From the NCBI GenBank assembly GCA_037892935.1, contig JAYXKI010000019.1, positions 62,001 to 126,000 of the forward strand: 64,000 bases of DNA, in the 5' to 3' direction. Below the pieces are notes generated by a model. The model did not search any database. It saw only the letters and a list, made by a program, of their open reading frames with translations, and had not been told where the DNA came from. How positions within the stretch are numbered: the stretch's first letter is position 1; every line of letters begins with the position of its first letter. Both the position numbers and the translations under genes were made by a program. The DNA is from Phlebopus portentosus (lineage: Eukaryota; Basidiomycota; Agaricomycetes; Boletales; Boletinellaceae). This document shows positions 61,944-64,000 of the stretch, piece by piece.

Positions 61944-64000
61944 ATGTCTAATGATTACTGTCTACGAGGTGAGAGTTTTCTTTTGACAATCTAAGAGAGC
62001 TGCTACTATTAGTTTTCGTTGCAGTTATTCGCGCCGAAGGCTTACACTGGCAATCCTCTTTGCATAGTAAAGTCCCAGATCCTTATGCAGAAGGTAAGCT
62101 GGGCAATGTCGAGAGAAGGACGCGGACGATCAAGAAAAGCCTATCTCCTGTATGGGATGAATCCTTCTTATTGTGGGTATTCAAAGCGAACTCCAGACCA
62201 TATGTACTAAGGAGATATGCAGTTCTTCCTCGGATACTTTTTCCACCTTGACGATCCAGGTCAAGCACAGATCTGACTGGTCTAGAGATCCCTGCATTGG
62301 TCATGTCGAGATCAAGCTCATCGATCTTCTCGCAAAATGTACCCTGGGGCTAGGACATGGTACTGTTCCGCCAACAAATACAATATATATATGCCTATCT
62401 TCTTACCGGACCACTTTCCTAGCTACTCTTTACCTTTCATCGAGCGAGAATGGAGCAGTAGTGTCGACAGGGAGAATTATATTACACCTTGACGTCGTCG
62501 ATGAGATGATGGGTGTCGATATCAGCCTTGCGATGGCCTGGGAGGACATTCGTCACGGTAAAATTATGCGCTACGCTGGAGCTTCCGATGTCACACAATC
62601 GATTGGGGGTAATAAGGGGGACCTATACCAAGCCCTCGCGGCACTGATAGGAAAACTCGACGCCTTTCGACAAGCCATGGATATATTGTCTGAGGTGAGT
62701 GCTCGTGATAGATTAGACATCTTTATTTCTGACACTGCCAAGATCCATCCATTGCTTACTGTAGCATGGCGGCTAGTTTCGGGGTTATGCTCAGTGCGTC
62801 CTCTATTGCAATATTGATGAAGGGTATTGAAACAGGGCTATTAGGCGTTCCAGAAAGTGTGCGAGACAGACCGGAGGATCGCTGATCTTGTCCGCAAGAT
62901 GGATGACGCTTTTGCCTTCGTCCACGATGTTCAGGCGCTCCCACATAAGGCAGTCAGTCTTCAACAGACCATCACCGGGCTCCTTAAACAAACTATTGAA
63001 TGCTGTCTCTTCGTGTCTGGATACGCAAAGCGAAGCTTCTTCGGTGCGTGTTCCTGCTCAAACATTCATTCATTTTCTGAAATGTTTTGGCCAGGAAGGA
63101 TGCTTGATATCAGTAGTAACGAGAAGATCGACGAGTTTGAACGTTCCTTGGCAGACCTCAAGCAGCATATTGAGTCTGGAGTGATCCTGCAGACCGCCGT
63201 CGTTTCTATGAGGATACCGGGAACGATCAAAGACCTTGGTCTGTCTTGTTTTCTGGTTTAGTTCACGATGCTGGCTCTCACACGCTTACCAGAACTGCGT
63301 CAGCGACTCAATCCGAGTCTTTCGGATGGGTTCAGTCGACCCACTTGCCTTCCCGACACTCGCACTGAAATAAGGAGGAGGATACTGGAGTGGGCGTTTG
63401 CGGACTCCGGGCAGAACATCTTTTGGCTGCACGGTGTTGCCGGCTCCGGCAAGAGCACCATTAGTACGACAATCGCGCAGGAACTCCGAGACATGTCGCG
63501 ACTCGGAGCTTTTCTGTTCTTTGAGCGGGGAAAAAGCGAGCCGTCGTCGGTCATTCGAACAATTGCCTACAAGCTCGCACTCTTCGATTCGTCTATCGGA
63601 GAGCGCATTCTGGAAAACGTCAACAAAGACAAAGATATTTTCTCGGCGCTTTCGGAGGACCAGTTTACGAAGCTACTATTACGGCCGCTCAGCGAAATGT
63701 CGACGGAGGGGCCGATATTTATCGTACTTGACGCGCTAGATGAATGTGGAATAACTGAAAGCCGTCTCATGCTGATGCAGCTCTTCCGCAACGGCTTCTC
63801 GAGACTGCCCAAAAATTTCCGTTTCCTCATAACGAGTCGTCGCGAGGCAGACATTGATAGGATCCTTTCTTCGCAACCAGAGAGCATGGTAGCAAAGGAG
63901 CTGGATTATACGTCGTCGACTCCTATCTCCGGATTGAGATGCAGACTCACGTCAGGGAGCAGGTCGATATTCCGGAAGATTGGCCATGGGACGAGAACAC
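61944..64000 (+). CDS. C2-NACHT STAND protein (fungal NLR-like), 5' part
   Basis: Signal-transduction NTPase of the type proposed to act in fungal non-self recognition. ATG 61944 gives MSNDYCLR, which joins in phase across an intron to VIRAEGLHWQSSLHSKVPDPYAEG: the first strands of a C2 domain, followed by LSPVWDESFL. C2 continues after a short intron (donor GTGGGT) with STLTIQVKHRSDWSRD and IGHVEIKL. A helical linker follows (ALIGKLDAFRQAMDIL, IADLVRKMDDAFAFV). The NACHT domain begins near 63300: Walker A IFWLHGVAGSGKSTIS (63418-63465), Walker B FIVLDALDECG (63718-63750) and the sensor-like FRFLITSRREAD. The window ends inside NACHT, so the C-terminal repeats (WD40, ankyrin or TPR in relatives) are out of view. 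Confidence 0.87.

Overview
The window is nuclear DNA of a filamentous basidiomycete, most likely an Agaricomycete. Protein-coding genes lie on both strands and are broken by many introns of about 45-70 nt with GT-AG borders. Several families are characteristic of mushroom-forming fungi: a FunK1 kinase relic, DUF7918-like proteins and a C2-NACHT NLR-like protein. No rRNA, tRNA, CRISPR array or prokaryotic operon was seen. Spliced models were built by eye from open frames, splice borders and comparison with remembered family members, so internal exon borders are approximate unless stated.

Layout. 1-5.3 kb: 5' part of a Cch1-type calcium channel (minus strand, running off the left edge). 6.0-7.6 kb: a decayed copy of an unknown family. 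8.1-16.4 kb: a compact block of conserved genes (PIN-domain protein, epsin, UCH37-type deubiquitinase, Nse3/MAGE subunit of SMC5/6, p47/Shp1 UBX cofactor of Cdc48). 16.9-19.2 kb: the second, inverted copy of the unknown family, which carries two double-stranded-RNA-binding domains. 19.7-20.5 kb: a short non-autonomous Tc1/pogo-like element with TA target duplication, just upstream of a Cdc12-type septin (20.7-22.3 kb). 23.6-24.4 kb: a small protein with a duplicated motif. 24.4-31.7 kb: gene-poor, with a doubtful cysteine-rich gene and a FunK1 pseudogene. 31.7-33.3 kb: an unknown charged protein. 34.1-37.1 kb: an acyl-CoA synthetase-like enzyme. 38.2-39.6 kb: a DUF7918-like gene. 40.8-44.7 kb: valyl-tRNA synthetase with a probable alternative mitochondrial start. 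45.0-52.3 kb: three tandem DUF7918-like paralogs, two of which have a Zn2Cys6-type cysteine cluster in the middle. 52.5-55.4 kb: Prp43 helicase. 55.9-57.3 kb: unknown protein. 57.9-60.2 kb: class 3 lipase. 61.9 kb to the right edge: a C2-NACHT STAND protein.

How it fits together. Housekeeping genes are intact and dense. Lineage-specific genes (dsRBD family, DUF7918 array, FunK1, NLR) are duplicated, and many carry lesions (stops, frameshifts, lost splice sites), as expected for fast birth and death. The most original observations are the Zn2Cys6-containing DUF7918 tandem array with one member that has cleanly lost the cluster, and the inverted pair of tandem-dsRBD genes. Several frameshifts fall at or next to homopolymers, so raw reads should be checked before they are treated as biological.
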